The translations under genes were made by a program, and so were the position numbers. A DNA stretch of 64,000 nucleotides from Coprobacillus sp. CAG:698 (GTDB lineage: Bacteria; Bacillota_I; Bacilli_A; ML615J-28; CAG-698): the NCBI GenBank assembly GCA_000431235.1, contig HF988729.1, positions 2,510 to 66,509 on the forward strand. Direction: 5' to 3'. Below, one piece after another: positions 1 to 8,184 of the stretch. A model generated the notes under the pieces. It saw only the letters and a list, made by a program, of their open reading frames with translations, made no database searches and was not told the DNA's origin. The stretch's first letter is position 1. Every line of letters starts with the position of its first letter.

Positions 1-51
1 GTAAAGCTCTAAGTCTTTTTGTTTGCTCTAAATTTATTATAAGGAGGAAAA

Positions 52-1071
52 ATGACAGAATTAAATTTAGAATCTATTGAAAATCAAATAGGTTATCATT
101 TTAAAAAAAGTGGTTTATTGCGCCAAGCATTTACAAGGAAGAGTTATGCACAGGAAAATGGTGAAACTTCAAATGAAGTATTAGAATTTCTTGGTGATGA
201 AGTATTAGACTTTTATGTATCAAAATACTTAGTTAGTCGTTATGGATTTTTAAGAAACGATTGTGAATTTGTTACAAAAAATAACATTGATGAAAAAAAT
301 TTAACAGAGATTAAAAAGGGAATTGTTGACAACAAAAATTTATCAAAACTCATAGAACAATGGGGATTCCAAGAGTACTTATTTTTGGGAAAAGGAGATA
401 GAAAAAAAGAAATTCAAAACGAGTTAAAAGTTAAAGCTGATTTATTTGAAGCTATACTTGGTGCAATTGCTATAGATTCAAACTGGGATCCAAGTATTTT
501 AGAAAAAATGGTATTATCTATGTTAAATATCGAGTCATATTTTGACAATAATTGTGAGAATTCGTTAGATTATATAGCATTAATTCAACATTGGTGGCAA
601 GTAAATAAAGGATGTTTACCAAATTATAATATTTTACCAATTTCCAAATCTTATAAGGCAAAATTAGATTTTTCATATAATAATTATAAAAAGGAATTTA
701 TTGGTGAAGGTTTTAGTAAGCAAGAAGCAAGATATAATTGTGCAAAAGTACTTTATGAATTTTTAGATAAAAATGATCTATTAGAAACAATCAAAAGTAA
801 TTGCCCTAATGAAGAAGATTTAACAAATGATAATGCCATAAATGTCTTACAAGAATTAGCTCAAAAAGGTTATTGCTCTATGCCAAAGTATACTTGCTTA
901 GAAAAACCATATTATGACGATGATGGTTCTCCTATATGGGAATGCATATGTAATGTAGAAAGTCACAATGTAAGATGTAAAGCTTGTTGTTCAAGTAAAA
1001 AGGAAGCAAAAAAGTATTCTTTTTATTTATGTATATGCAAAATGATGGGTTATAAAGATAGATATAATTAA
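52..1071 (+). CDS. RNase III-like endoribonuclease with two dsRNA-binding domains
   Basis: Likely cuts double-stranded RNA in the cytoplasm. Residues 1-160 form an RNase III domain with the signature NEVLEFLGDEVLD; E42, E45, D49, D130 and E133 match the family's metal-binding and catalytic positions, so the site looks intact. Unlike the usual ~230-residue Rnc with one dsRBD, this 339-residue protein seems to carry two: about 172-240 (ending FSKQEARYNCAKVLYEF) and 262-335 (ending SKKEAKKYSFYLCICKMMGY), the second Cys-rich. The start follows a strong SD (AAGGAGG at 41-47). The next gene begins 49 bases later. The extra domain and the accessory neighbours suggest a specialised paralog (inference) rather than the housekeeping rRNA-processing enzyme, but that cannot be excluded. 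Confidence 0.8.
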   Translation: MTELNLESIENQIGYHFKKSGLLRQAFTRKSYAQENGETSNEVLEFLGDEVLDFYVSKYLVSRYGFLRNDCEFVTKNNIDEKNLTEIKKGIVDNKNLSKLIEQWGFQEYLFLGKGDRKKEIQNELKVKADLFEAILGAIAIDSNWDPSILEKMVLSMLNIESYFDNNCENSLDYIALIQHWWQVNKGCLPNYNILPISKSYKAKLDFSYNNYKKEFIGEGFSKQEARYNCAKVLYEFLDKNDLLETIKSNCPNEEDLTNDNAINVLQELAQKGYCSMPKYTCLEKPYYDDDGSPIWECICNVESHNVRCKACCSSKKEAKKYSFYLCICKMMGYKDRYN

Positions 1072-1120
1072 TATTTAAAAATAAGTAAAAGATTTTAGTA
1101 AAGAGGTTAAGTAATAATAT

Positions 1121-2359
1121 ATGAATAATTTTTTTCCAGGTAGAGAGATTGAAATAGTTATTTCTAAAGATCAAGAAAGGTATAATAAAATTGAAAGAAA
1201 ATGTTTGAAAAGTGTATTTAGTAATAAGATTAAAGTAACGTTTATGTTTAAAGTATTAAGTCAAATTAAAAAAATGACTAATGACTATAAAGACATTTTA
1301 AAATGTTATAATATGGCAAGTGAAACAAATCCTTTGGCATTTGTTACAAATGGTGAAAATATAGAATATGATTTGTGCTATCACATAACTGGAGTACATA
1401 ACTTTAATATGCTACTTGTTGAAGAACACGAAAGAGGTATTAAACAAGAGAGTCAGAAATATATTGAAGAAGTAGCTAATACTGTTTTAATACAAGTTAA
1501 ACTTCGATTATTTGGAAGTTCAATGTTTAGATATAGAAAGGTACTAACTAGTGAAAGTTATCTTTATTATCCTCCTGTGTATAGTTTATTTGCACTTACT
1601 AACTTTTTATTTTATATATATAAAAATTATTATGAGGATAACGAAGAAAAAATAGAAACAGATAAAAAAAGTGCAACACTTGCAGCCCTTATTGATGTTA
1701 TATTAGCCAGGTCAAGTGCCGTTCTTGCTACAATCGATTATGATATATATGAGTGTGGTTATCCTATTCTAAGAAGTATCATAGAAACATATTTGGTATA
1801 CTTACTATTTAACTTATCAAATGCAAAAGTAGATGAGTATTTAAAGTTCAATGAATACAAAGAAAAATATGATGCAGAATTCAGATTACCTGAAGAATTT
1901 GAAAAAGGGTATTATAAGAAAAGAAAAGATGTTAATATAATATCATACTTAAATTATGGATGGATTGATAGTATCTTTGACTTTGAGTACTTAGGAATCA
2001 AAAAATCATACAGTTTATCTGATATTGTTAAAGTAGTTAATCAGTTGGTGGACAACGATAGAAGGACTAAGGATTATGCTTCAAAATTAGAAGTATATTA
2101 TAAAAAATGTCATTATCATTCTCACTCTAATATAAGTGGTTTTAGGTTTCCAATAATTTATATAATGGATTTATGTAAAGGATTAGGAGAAGTATTAATA
2201 GGAACAGCTAATGAAATAGGAAAGCTATTTAGAATTCCTAAATTTGAAAATATTGATCTTGTAAAATATGCTAGAGTGTCTGTAGATAAATTGCATAAAA
2301 TCAGAAAAGAACTTAATATAGAACAGCTAGAAAAATACTATAAAAATAAGAAACAATAA
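1121..2359 (+). CDS. DUF5677-like helical protein, function unknown
   Basis: A 412-residue, mainly helical protein. Residues 195-230 hold a helix with R218 and E222 (ILRSIIETYLVYLLF) and 330-337 hold a His cluster (CHYHSHSN); this Arg-Glu helix followed by a distant His/Ser motif resembles DUF5677, a family of unknown biochemistry found in bacterial accessory and defence-like loci. The first ~100 residues match nothing I recognise. AGAGG at 1102-1106 is 14 bases before the ATG, a long spacing. It lies 49 bases after the RNase III-like gene in the same direction and the two probably share a transcript. Family call moderate; function unknown. Confidence 0.5.
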   Translation: MNNFFPGREIEIVISKDQERYNKIERKCLKSVFSNKIKVTFMFKVLSQIKKMTNDYKDILKCYNMASETNPLAFVTNGENIEYDLCYHITGVHNFNMLLVEEHERGIKQESQKYIEEVANTVLIQVKLRLFGSSMFRYRKVLTSESYLYYPPVYSLFALTNFLFYIYKNYYEDNEEKIETDKKSATLAALIDVILARSSAVLATIDYDIYECGYPILRSIIETYLVYLLFNLSNAKVDEYLKFNEYKEKYDAEFRLPEEFEKGYYKKRKDVNIISYLNYGWIDSIFDFEYLGIKKSYSLSDIVKVVNQLVDNDRRTKDYASKLEVYYKKCHYHSHSNISGFRFPIIYIMDLCKGLGEVLIGTANEIGKLFRIPKFENIDLVKYARVSVDKLHKIRKELNIEQLEKYYKNKKQ

Positions 2360-2361
2360 TA

Positions 2362-2391
2362 TTGAATATAACAAATAAAGTATGCTATAAT
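2362..2391 (+). promoter_or_regulatory. Promoter, extended -10, for the 2416 gene
   Basis: TTGAAT (2362-2367), an 18-base spacer and TATAAT (2386-2391) with an upstream TG (TGcTATAAT). It lies in the gap after the DUF5677-like gene, so the downstream small genes can be transcribed separately. The TTG of the -35 box could be misread as an in-frame start codon. Confidence 0.65.
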
Positions 2392-2415
2392 ATTATATGT
2401 ATTGGAGGAATAAAC

Positions 2416-2877
2416 ATGGAAAATGTAAATTCATCAAAAGAATTATTACAAGAATTTAAAGATAATAAAACATATGAAAATGCAAGTAAATATATAATTG
2501 CCTATATTAATAACTACAAAGGCGAACAAGGCTACTATGATTATTATAATTATAATGAGAACAAATATTCTGTTTTTAAACTAAGATATAGAGGTATCTT
2601 TTACAAATTCAAATTTGTTGAAAGCCCTGAAAAAAATACTTTTGTTTATGATGTACTAGCTAGAGCAGTTATAGATATTCCATATGGAATGGTAAATCAA
2701 GAAAAAACAAAACAAACTGTTTATGCAGAGATTCAGGAAAGAGCTCCTAAGGACATACTAGAAGAGCTTAAGAGAAAATTATGTCGTGAAATTGATGATT
2801 TTATTCCTTCTGCGGAACTAAATATTGTCACTAATATAAAATGGAGATTACAGATAAAAGAAGTAGATTTAGACTAA
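2416..2877 (+). CDS. Hypothetical protein, 153 residues
   Basis: I do not recognise this family. The start is placed at ATG 2416 because GGAGGA (2404-2409) lies six bases upstream and a promoter ends at 2391; the longer in-frame reading from TTG 2362 would begin inside the -35 box. The protein is soluble, Tyr/Lys-rich, with a YYDYYNYNENKYS tract near residues 41-53, a beta-rich middle and a helical stretch around residues 105-130 (KDILEELKRKLCREIDDF). No signal peptide or membrane helix. It lies between the DUF5677-like gene and a 68-residue gene, in an accessory block with a recombinase. Confidence 0.55.
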   Translation: MENVNSSKELLQEFKDNKTYENASKYIIAYINNYKGEQGYYDYYNYNENKYSVFKLRYRGIFYKFKFVESPEKNTFVYDVLARAVIDIPYGMVNQEKTKQTVYAEIQERAPKDILEELKRKLCREIDDFIPSAELNIVTNIKWRLQIKEVDLD

Positions 2878-2896
2878 TAATTATAAGGTGTATTAT

Positions 2897-3103
2897 ATGA
2901 GTAAATATGAACATTTATGGCACTATATAAAAACTAATGATGTATCAATATTATCTTTTGAAAAAATAAAAGAAATATTAGTGTTTGATATTGACCATTC
3001 TTTCCTTACATACAAAAAAGAATTAAAAGAGTATGGATATGAAGTTTGTAAAATATCGATGAAGGAAAAAAAGGTAACAATAAAAATGCTTCTAAGCGAT
3101 TAA
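2897..3103 (+). CDS. Small hypothetical protein (68 residues)
   Basis: Starts at ATG 2897, six bases after AAGGTG (2885-2890); the GTG at 2888 lies inside that ribosome-binding site. The sequence opens MSKYEHLWHYIK, followed by LSFEKIKEIL and a C-terminal YKKELKEYGYEVCKISMKEK. The pattern (short aromatic-rich strand, 'LSFxxIxxIL', then a helix and strand) recalls small DUF7662-type proteins of Firmicutes and mobile elements, but this is only a resemblance. It is 19 bases after the preceding gene and probably cotranscribed with it. Function unknown. Confidence 0.5.
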   Translation: MSKYEHLWHYIKTNDVSILSFEKIKEILVFDIDHSFLTYKKELKEYGYEVCKISMKEKKVTIKMLLSD

Positions 3104-3112
3104 AGAAGCATT
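3085..3112 (-). terminator. Rho-independent terminator of the serine recombinase gene
   Basis: An 8-bp stem (AATGCTTC 3085-3092 with GAAGCATT 3105-3112). Read on the minus strand it lies just after the recombinase stop and is followed by TTTTTATT. It overlaps the 3' end of the convergent 68-residue gene. Confidence 0.6.
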
Positions 3113-3122
3113 AATAGAAGAA

Positions 3123-3713
3123 TTATTTGTATTGTTTGGAATATTTGAGAAATGTACCTCTCGTCATTTTAAGCATTTTGGCAGCTTCGACGTTAGTTAT
3201 TTCTTTATTATGAAAACTACTAACAATTTTTTCGAAATTATCGGGGAGTTTGTATTTAGGTCTACCTAAATGAACTCCTTTTTCTTTGGTTATTCGTATA
3301 CCTTCAGCTTGCCTAGTCCTAATGTTTTCTCGCTTGTTTTGGGCAACAAATGAAAGTACTTGGAGAACGATATCTGATATAAATTTTCCAACTAAGTTCT
3401 TACAATCTATTCTTGTGTCAAGAAGAGGAAAATCAATAACATAAATATCTGCTTCAATTATTTTAGTTATTTCACTCCATTCATTTATTATCATATCGCA
3501 ATTTCTTCCAAGCCTATCAATTGACTTAATTATTAAGAGATCATCTTTTTTTAGTTTGGATTTCAAACATTGATAATTAGTTCTTTCAAAATCTTTGCCA
3601 CTTTGTTTATCAACAAATATTACGTAATCAGATAAGCCCAATTTTTTCATTTCTTCCATTTGTCTTGCAATGTTTTGGGTTTGTGTGGATACTCTAACAT
3701 AACCATACTTCAT
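3123..3713 (-). CDS. Serine recombinase (resolvase/invertase family)
   Basis: Site-specific DNA recombinase of 196 residues. The N-terminal catalytic domain opens MKYGYVRVST with the nucleophile Ser9, and has R67 and R70 in DRLGRN, as expected of small serine recombinases. A long linking helix runs through about 112-140 and the C-terminus (about 157-196, ending ITNVEAAKMLKMTRGTFLKYS) is a helix-turn-helix of the resolvase/Hin type. GGAGG on the minus strand precedes the ATG. The length is that of Tn3-type resolvases or DNA invertases, not of the large integrases. No transposase is nearby, so it may be a remnant of an element or act on the palindromic region at 3776-3818. Confidence 0.85.
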   Translation of the reverse strand: MKYGYVRVSTQTQNIARQMEEMKKLGLSDYVIFVDKQSGKDFERTNYQCLKSKLKKDDLLIIKSIDRLGRNCDMIINEWSEITKIIEADIYVIDFPLLDTRIDCKNLVGKFISDIVLQVLSFVAQNKRENIRTRQAEGIRITKEKGVHLGRPKYKLPDNFEKIVSSFHNKEITNVEAAKMLKMTRGTFLKYSKQYK

Positions 3714-3775
3714 ATAGTACCTCCTATTTAAATAATTATATACAAAAAAACTGAATAATTATAGAAAATCATTAC

Positions 3776-3818
3776 TATAAATATTAATATTTATACATTA
3801 CATGTAAACTTGTATAAA
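3776..3818. other. Palindrome cluster next to the recombinase gene
   Basis: Between the divergent recombinase and TIR genes are a perfect 20-bp palindrome (3776-3795, TATAAATATTAATATTTATA), an 8-bp inverted repeat TTTATACA (3790-3797)/TGTATAAA (3811-3818) and a nested TTACATGTAA (3798-3807). Small serine recombinases act at dyad-symmetric subsites usually placed beside their own gene, so this is a candidate res/crossover region. It could also be AT-rich promoter DNA. Confidence 0.4.
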
Positions 3819-3821
3819 AAC

Positions 3822-3849
3822 TTGAAATAAAAGTAAAAAATGATATAAT
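3822..3849 (+). promoter_or_regulatory. Promoter of the TIR-DUF6273 gene
   Basis: TTGAAA (3822-3827), a 16-base spacer and an extended -10, TGaTATAAT (TATAAT 3844-3849), 28 bases before ATG 3878. Confidence 0.65.
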
Positions 3850-3877
3850 TATTTATATATATAAAAGGGTGAAGATT

Positions 3878-6226
3878 ATGGAAGAAATAAAATCATTAAT
3901 ATGTACAAGATGCGGATCACACCATATTGAAATGGTAAATAATGAATTATTTAGATGCACAAGTTGTGATGCATTAATAAAAATGGATAAAGCTTTTAAT
4001 TTTGAAAAAGAATATAAAAGATTAATTGAAGAAGGTAAAACGGTAGATATAGTAAATTTAAGAAGTTTAGTCAAAAAAGCCTTAGAAGGACATATTGATA
4101 AAGCGTTATTAACAAACACATGTGCAGAAATACTAAAAATATTACCAGATGATGTGTTATCTTTGTTTTACATTAAATATGTAAACAGAAACAAAAATCC
4201 TTTTGAATATGAATCATTTCTAGAAAGTTTAATTTATAATGCCACAATAACAGAAATGGATGAAATAATAAATGTTATTATTTCTTCAACAAAAAAAAGA
4301 GAAGAAGAAAAAGTAAGAAAACTATCTAACTATTTCTATCAAGGTAAATATGATAATGCTATTAATGAATCCTTAAAACAAAGAACAAAAGAAATAGATT
4401 TATTTAGTGATGTTTCTAGAGATATATTTATCTGTCATTCTTCTTTAGATAATGATAAAGTAAATCAAATACTAAAGATGTTAGAAGAAGATGGAAACAC
4501 GTGCTGGATATCATCACGAAATATTCCATGGGATAGTGATAACTATTGGTTAAATATTGAAAAAGCAATAAAATCATGTAATATCTTCTTATGCTTAAAT
4601 AGTGTAAATACAATGCAAAGCAATGACTGCAGACGTGAAGTAGAAATAGCTAGAAGTTTAAACAAGAAAAGAATCGAATATAAGTTAGATGATTCTAGAG
4701 ACATAACATTATTTAAACAGTTCTTTACAGGACAATGGATAACAAATATTGATGATTTATTAATTAAAGTTTATGATTTAAAGAATAAAGATGATGTTTT
4801 AAAAAGTGAAGCATTTGACTTAATTAATAAAAAAGATTATAGTCATGCTAAAGAATTGTTTGAAGAACTAAAGAAAATATCAAATGATCGTGAAGCTGAC
4901 AAATACATTGAAATGTGTGAATTAATTATTAGTGCTAAAACATTAATGGCAAGTAATATGTATGAAGAAGCAAAAGCCAAACTCTTACAAATTAATGATA
5001 TAGTTTATACAAAAGAGTTACTTGAGGAGTGCAATAGAAACATAACTACAAGTAATGCATCTAGTTATGAAGATAATAATAGAGAAGGCACTAGCAAAAA
5101 TGAAGTATTAAAGAAAACTATGTTTTTGCTTAATCAAATAAAAGACTATCAAGAAGCTGAGAAATACTTATTTGAGGAAATTACAAATAATGAAAATGAT
5201 TATGATTTATGGTATTACTATTTATATGCTATAACAAAGGGATTTAAAGAAAATACACATAAGAACTTATATATTGCATTAAACAGCTTAGCAAGACTTG
5301 CATCTAGTGAGAAGTTAGAAGAAGTTGAAGAGCTAGATAGAAAGTTAAACCCAGAAACTATCAAAAGATTAGAGGAACAAAAGAAAAAAGAAAAAGAGGA
5401 AGAAAGTAAAAAACAAATAGAAATAGACAAAGAAAAAAGTTTTGAACTAAACATAGAAAAACTAAAAGGATGTACTAAAGGAGATATTATTGAATTTGGA
5501 TTATATCCTCAAACAATAAAGGATAGAGATGTAAATATAATTAGTTCAAATCCAGATGTTAATGGTTATTATATTGGTAGTGATGGTGATAATTATGTAT
5601 TACATAAAGCAAATCCTCAAGGTAATTATACTTTTTCAAATCGTGAAAATATAGTAAACGGCAAAGAATACTATTTCAAGGTTGAACCAATAAAATGGAA
5701 AGTATTAGATAGTACTGACGATAAAGTTTTATTGTTTAGTGAAGTTGTATTGAATGCTCATGCATTTGATGAAAATAATTCAAACGATTATGAAGCATCA
5801 AGTATAAGAAAATGGCTTAATAATGATTTTTATAATAAAGCATTTAATGATAGGGAAAAAGACCTAATACTAACAGATGTGATAAATAATGAGAAAGTTA
5901 TTAAGAAACTATTTATTCATAAGAAAGTATCATCAGGAACATTAAATGACAAAGTATTTTTATTAAGTAAAGAAGAAGTAACAAATACATTATATGGTTT
6001 TAAAAATGATAATGATAGATGCAAAAAGGTAACTGATTATGCTAAGGCAAACAATGCCTTTGAATACTACAAAAATAAAAATGGAGGGTACTGGCTAAGA
6101 ACGCCTTATGCAAGCGATAAACCAAGTGTTTATGATGTTAATCGTGATGGTAATGTAAATTGGTTTTATGTTAATGCGGGCATACTCGGTATTGTACCAG
6201 CTTTATGCTTTGATAAAAATAAATAA
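3878..6226 (+). CDS. Zinc ribbon - TIR - helical repeat - DUF6273 protein
   Basis: A 782-residue cytoplasmic protein starting at ATG 3878 behind AAAGGG; a GTG at 3869 sits in the SD itself. C9/C12/C27/C30 form a zinc ribbon. Residues ~181-300 are a TIR domain (RDIFICHSS; CWISSRNIPW; DCRREVEIA), where E254 is at the position of the catalytic Glu of TIR NADases. Residues 310-480 are helical with TPR-like periodicity, 480-525 are a Lys/Glu coiled coil, and 533-780 are a DUF6273-like domain (EFGLYPQT; KVEPIKWKVL; SSIRKWLNNDFYNKAF; GYWLRTPYAS; GIVPALCF). Bacterial TIR proteins often serve anti-phage defence; DUF6273 may be a ligand-binding fold related to C-type-lectin/FGE domains (inference). No signal peptide. 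Two relatives of the C-terminal domain lie at 54872-57142. Role unproven. Confidence 0.75.
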   Translation: MEEIKSLICTRCGSHHIEMVNNELFRCTSCDALIKMDKAFNFEKEYKRLIEEGKTVDIVNLRSLVKKALEGHIDKALLTNTCAEILKILPDDVLSLFYIKYVNRNKNPFEYESFLESLIYNATITEMDEIINVIISSTKKREEEKVRKLSNYFYQGKYDNAINESLKQRTKEIDLFSDVSRDIFICHSSLDNDKVNQILKMLEEDGNTCWISSRNIPWDSDNYWLNIEKAIKSCNIFLCLNSVNTMQSNDCRREVEIARSLNKKRIEYKLDDSRDITLFKQFFTGQWITNIDDLLIKVYDLKNKDDVLKSEAFDLINKKDYSHAKELFEELKKISNDREADKYIEMCELIISAKTLMASNMYEEAKAKLLQINDIVYTKELLEECNRNITTSNASSYEDNNREGTSKNEVLKKTMFLLNQIKDYQEAEKYLFEEITNNENDYDLWYYYLYAITKGFKENTHKNLYIALNSLARLASSEKLEEVEELDRKLNPETIKRLEEQKKKEKEEESKKQIEIDKEKSFELNIEKLKGCTKGDIIEFGLYPQTIKDRDVNIISSNPDVNGYYIGSDGDNYVLHKANPQGNYTFSNRENIVNGKEYYFKVEPIKWKVLDSTDDKVLLFSEVVLNAHAFDENNSNDYEASSIRKWLNNDFYNKAFNDREKDLILTDVINNEKVIKKLFIHKKVSSGTLNDKVFLLSKEEVTNTLYGFKNDNDRCKKVTDYAKANNAFEYYKNKNGGYWLRTPYASDKPSVYDVNRDGNVNWFYVNAGILGIVPALCFDKNK

Positions 6227-6235
6227 TGCGAAAAT

Positions 6236-6276
6236 AAAAGAGTGCGTTTAGACAATCTAAATGGGCTCTTTTTTCT
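6236..6276 (+). terminator. Terminator after the TIR-DUF6273 gene
   Basis: Arms AAAAGAG (6236-6242) with CTCTTTT (6266-6272) and an inner TTTAGA/TCTAAA stem, followed by a T-rich tail. Confidence 0.7.
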
Positions 6277-6334
6277 TTGAATTAAACAAGGGAAAATTTA
6301 TATGCCTAAATATTAGATGACATGTAAAGAATAT

Positions 6335-6363
6335 TTGCAATACATAAGAAATTATGCTATAAT
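6335..6363 (+). promoter_or_regulatory. Promoter of the methyltransferase-DUF523 operon
   Basis: TTGCAA (6335-6340), a 17-base spacer and TGcTATAAT (TATAAT 6358-6363), 33 bases before ATG 6397. Confidence 0.65.
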
Positions 6364-6396
6364 TTTTATATATTTTAAGATGCAAAGGAAAATACT

Positions 6397-7563
6397 ATGT
6401 ATATTGTAAAACTAAAAAGAAATGAAGAAAAAGATGTAATGAAAGGATTCCCTTGGATATATGCTAATGAAGTGGCTAGTATCTCTGGAAAAGATGTTCA
6501 AGGAAGCGTTTGTAAAGTTATATCTTTTGACGAAAGATTTATAGGTATAGGTTTTATTAATCATTCTTCAAAAATAATTGTAAGAATGTTATCTAATGCT
6601 GAAGAAGAGGTTGATGAGAATTTCTTCTATAAGAGAATAAAAGAAAGCAATGACTATCGTTTAAGTCTAGGTTATAGCGATAATTATCGAGCAGTTTTTG
6701 GTGAAAGTGACTTTTTGCCAGGTTTAATAGTTGATAAGTATGGAGATTATTTATCTGTTCAATTTCTTACATTAGGAATGGATGTTAGAAAAGAAATGAT
6801 TATTAAAATATTAGTTGATATCTTTCATCCGATAGGTATATATGAAAGAAGCGATGTTAGTGTTCGCATTAAAGAAGGCTTAAAGGAGTGTAAAGGTACT
6901 TTGTATGGCGAAGTTCCTGATAAGGTTAATATTATAGAAAATGGCATAAAACTTGCAATTGATATTAAAAATGGACAAAAAACAGGTTACTTTTTAGATC
7001 AAAAAGAGAACAGAGATAACATAAAATATTATTGTAAAGACAAAACAGTTTTAGATTGTTTCTGTAACGTTGGAGGATTTTCTTTAAATGCAAGTAAAAA
7101 TGGTGCCAGCAAAGTCACTAGTCTTGACATTAGTGAGAAAGCAATTAGTGAAGTTAATGATAATGCAAAGCTAAATGCTTTTACAAACATTGAAACAATT
7201 ACTTGTGATGTCTTTGAAAAACTAAGAGAATATAAGAAAAATAATACTAAATTTGATGTTATTGTTCTAGATCCACCAGCATTTATTAAAAGTGTTGATA
7301 CTATAAAACAAGGCTATAATGGTTATTTAGATATAAATACAATTGCATTAAAACTAGTGAATAAAGGTGGATATTTAATTACATGTAGTTGTTCTCAGCA
7401 CTTAACATTACCTCTATTTATGAAAATGATTGAGGAAGCAGTTAGAAATAGTAAAGTAAAAGTTAAACTTGTTGAGATAAAATTTCAAGGAAAAGATCAT
7501 GCATCGCTTATTAATATGACAGAATCATTATATTTGAAGGTTGCATATTTAAAGGTGATGTAA
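6397..7563 (+). CDS. SAM-dependent 23S rRNA methyltransferase, RlmI/YwbD-like (COG1092)
   Basis: Probable large-subunit rRNA methyltransferase, 388 residues, normal for the family. Residues 1-80 form the N-terminal PUA RNA-binding domain (FPWIYANEV; GIGFINHSSKIIVRML), then comes the family motif GQKTGYFLDQKENR, the Rossmann SAM site VLDCFCNVGGFSLNA and the catalytic-loop LDPPAF. Members include E. coli RlmI (m5C1962) and Gram-positive relatives reported to modify other bases, so the target nucleotide cannot be set from sequence. SD AAAGGAAA precedes the ATG. Its stop overlaps the start of the next gene by one base, so the two are translationally coupled. Confidence 0.85.
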   Translation: MYIVKLKRNEEKDVMKGFPWIYANEVASISGKDVQGSVCKVISFDERFIGIGFINHSSKIIVRMLSNAEEEVDENFFYKRIKESNDYRLSLGYSDNYRAVFGESDFLPGLIVDKYGDYLSVQFLTLGMDVRKEMIIKILVDIFHPIGIYERSDVSVRIKEGLKECKGTLYGEVPDKVNIIENGIKLAIDIKNGQKTGYFLDQKENRDNIKYYCKDKTVLDCFCNVGGFSLNASKNGASKVTSLDISEKAISEVNDNAKLNAFTNIETITCDVFEKLREYKKNNTKFDVIVLDPPAFIKSVDTIKQGYNGYLDINTIALKLVNKGGYLITCSCSQHLTLPLFMKMIEEAVRNSKVKVKLVEIKFQGKDHASLINMTESLYLKVAYLKVM

Positions 7564-7991
7564 TGAGAATAGCAGTAAGTGCTTGCCTACTTGGCTATAA
7601 TTGTAAGTATAATGGTGAAAATAATTATAACCAAAGAGTATATGACTTGCAAAAAAATCACGAATTAATTCCTATTTGCCCCGAAATTTATGGTGATTTA
7701 CCAACACCAAGAATACCTTCAGAACGAATAAATTCGTGTCGAGTATGCAATAAATTAGGAGTAGATGTTACAAAAAACTACTGTGATGGAGCTAAACTTG
7801 CTCTCAAAATAATTAAAGAAAAAGAAGTAAAAGTTGCTATTCTAAAGGCAAAAAGTCCTTCTTGTGGGAAGGGGTTAATATATGACGGAACATTTACACA
7901 TACACTAATTAATGGTAATGGTGTAACTGTAGATTTATTAATCAAGGAAAATATTAAAGTCTATACAGAGGACGAAAAGTGGGATTTTTGA
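7563..7991 (+). CDS. DUF523 family protein (YbbK-like)
   Basis: A 142-residue Cys-rich protein of the DUF523 family. The family start IAVSACLLGYNCKYNGENN is followed by LIPICPEIYGDLPTPR and the Cys motif ILKAKSPSCGKGLIYDGTF. Conserved cysteines suggest metal or sulfur chemistry, but the function is unknown. Its ATG overlaps the TAA of the methyltransferase gene by one base. It ends in TGA, showing that TGA is a stop here. A terminator follows. Confidence 0.85.
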   Translation: MRIAVSACLLGYNCKYNGENNYNQRVYDLQKNHELIPICPEIYGDLPTPRIPSERINSCRVCNKLGVDVTKNYCDGAKLALKIIKEKEVKVAILKAKSPSCGKGLIYDGTFTHTLINGNGVTVDLLIKENIKVYTEDEKWDF

Positions 7992-8005
7992 TGATTCAAA
8001 AAATG

Positions 8006-8048
8006 TCAATTGACACTAAAAATTATTGGTGTTAATTGATTTTTTTTA
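8006..8048 (+). terminator. Terminator of the methyltransferase-DUF523 operon
   Basis: TCAATTGACAC (8006-8016) pairs with GTGTTAATTGA (8029-8039) over 11 positions with one G-U, followed by a T-run. Confidence 0.75.
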
Positions 8049-8153
8049 TCTTTTTTTATAATTTACAAAGGAAATAATCGCTTGATAAGTATTATTTATA
8101 AAATGATAATTTTTGGAAAAAATAAGAAAATAAAAGTCGAAAACATTTTTTCA

Positions 8154-8181
8154 TTGACATTATAAAAAAATGTAGTATAAT
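8154..8181 (+). promoter_or_regulatory. Promoter of the polyamine regulator-pot operon
   Basis: Consensus TTGACA (8154-8159), a 16-base spacer and TATAAT (8176-8181), followed directly by three repeated half-sites and the XRE-cupin start at 8225. Confidence 0.75.
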
Positions 8182-8184
8182 ATT

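Noticed and set aside
2362..2415. Longer start (TTG 2362) for the 153-residue protein
   Set aside because: TTG is part of the -35 box of a promoter; ATG 2416 has a strong SD.
3123..3713. Complete transposon around the serine recombinase
   Set aside because: No transposase, terminal inverted repeats or target duplication visible; only the recombinase and palindromes are supported.
3878..6226. Diversity-generating retroelement target (lectin-like C-terminal domain)
   Set aside because: No reverse transcriptase, template repeat or near-identical variable repeat was found in the window.
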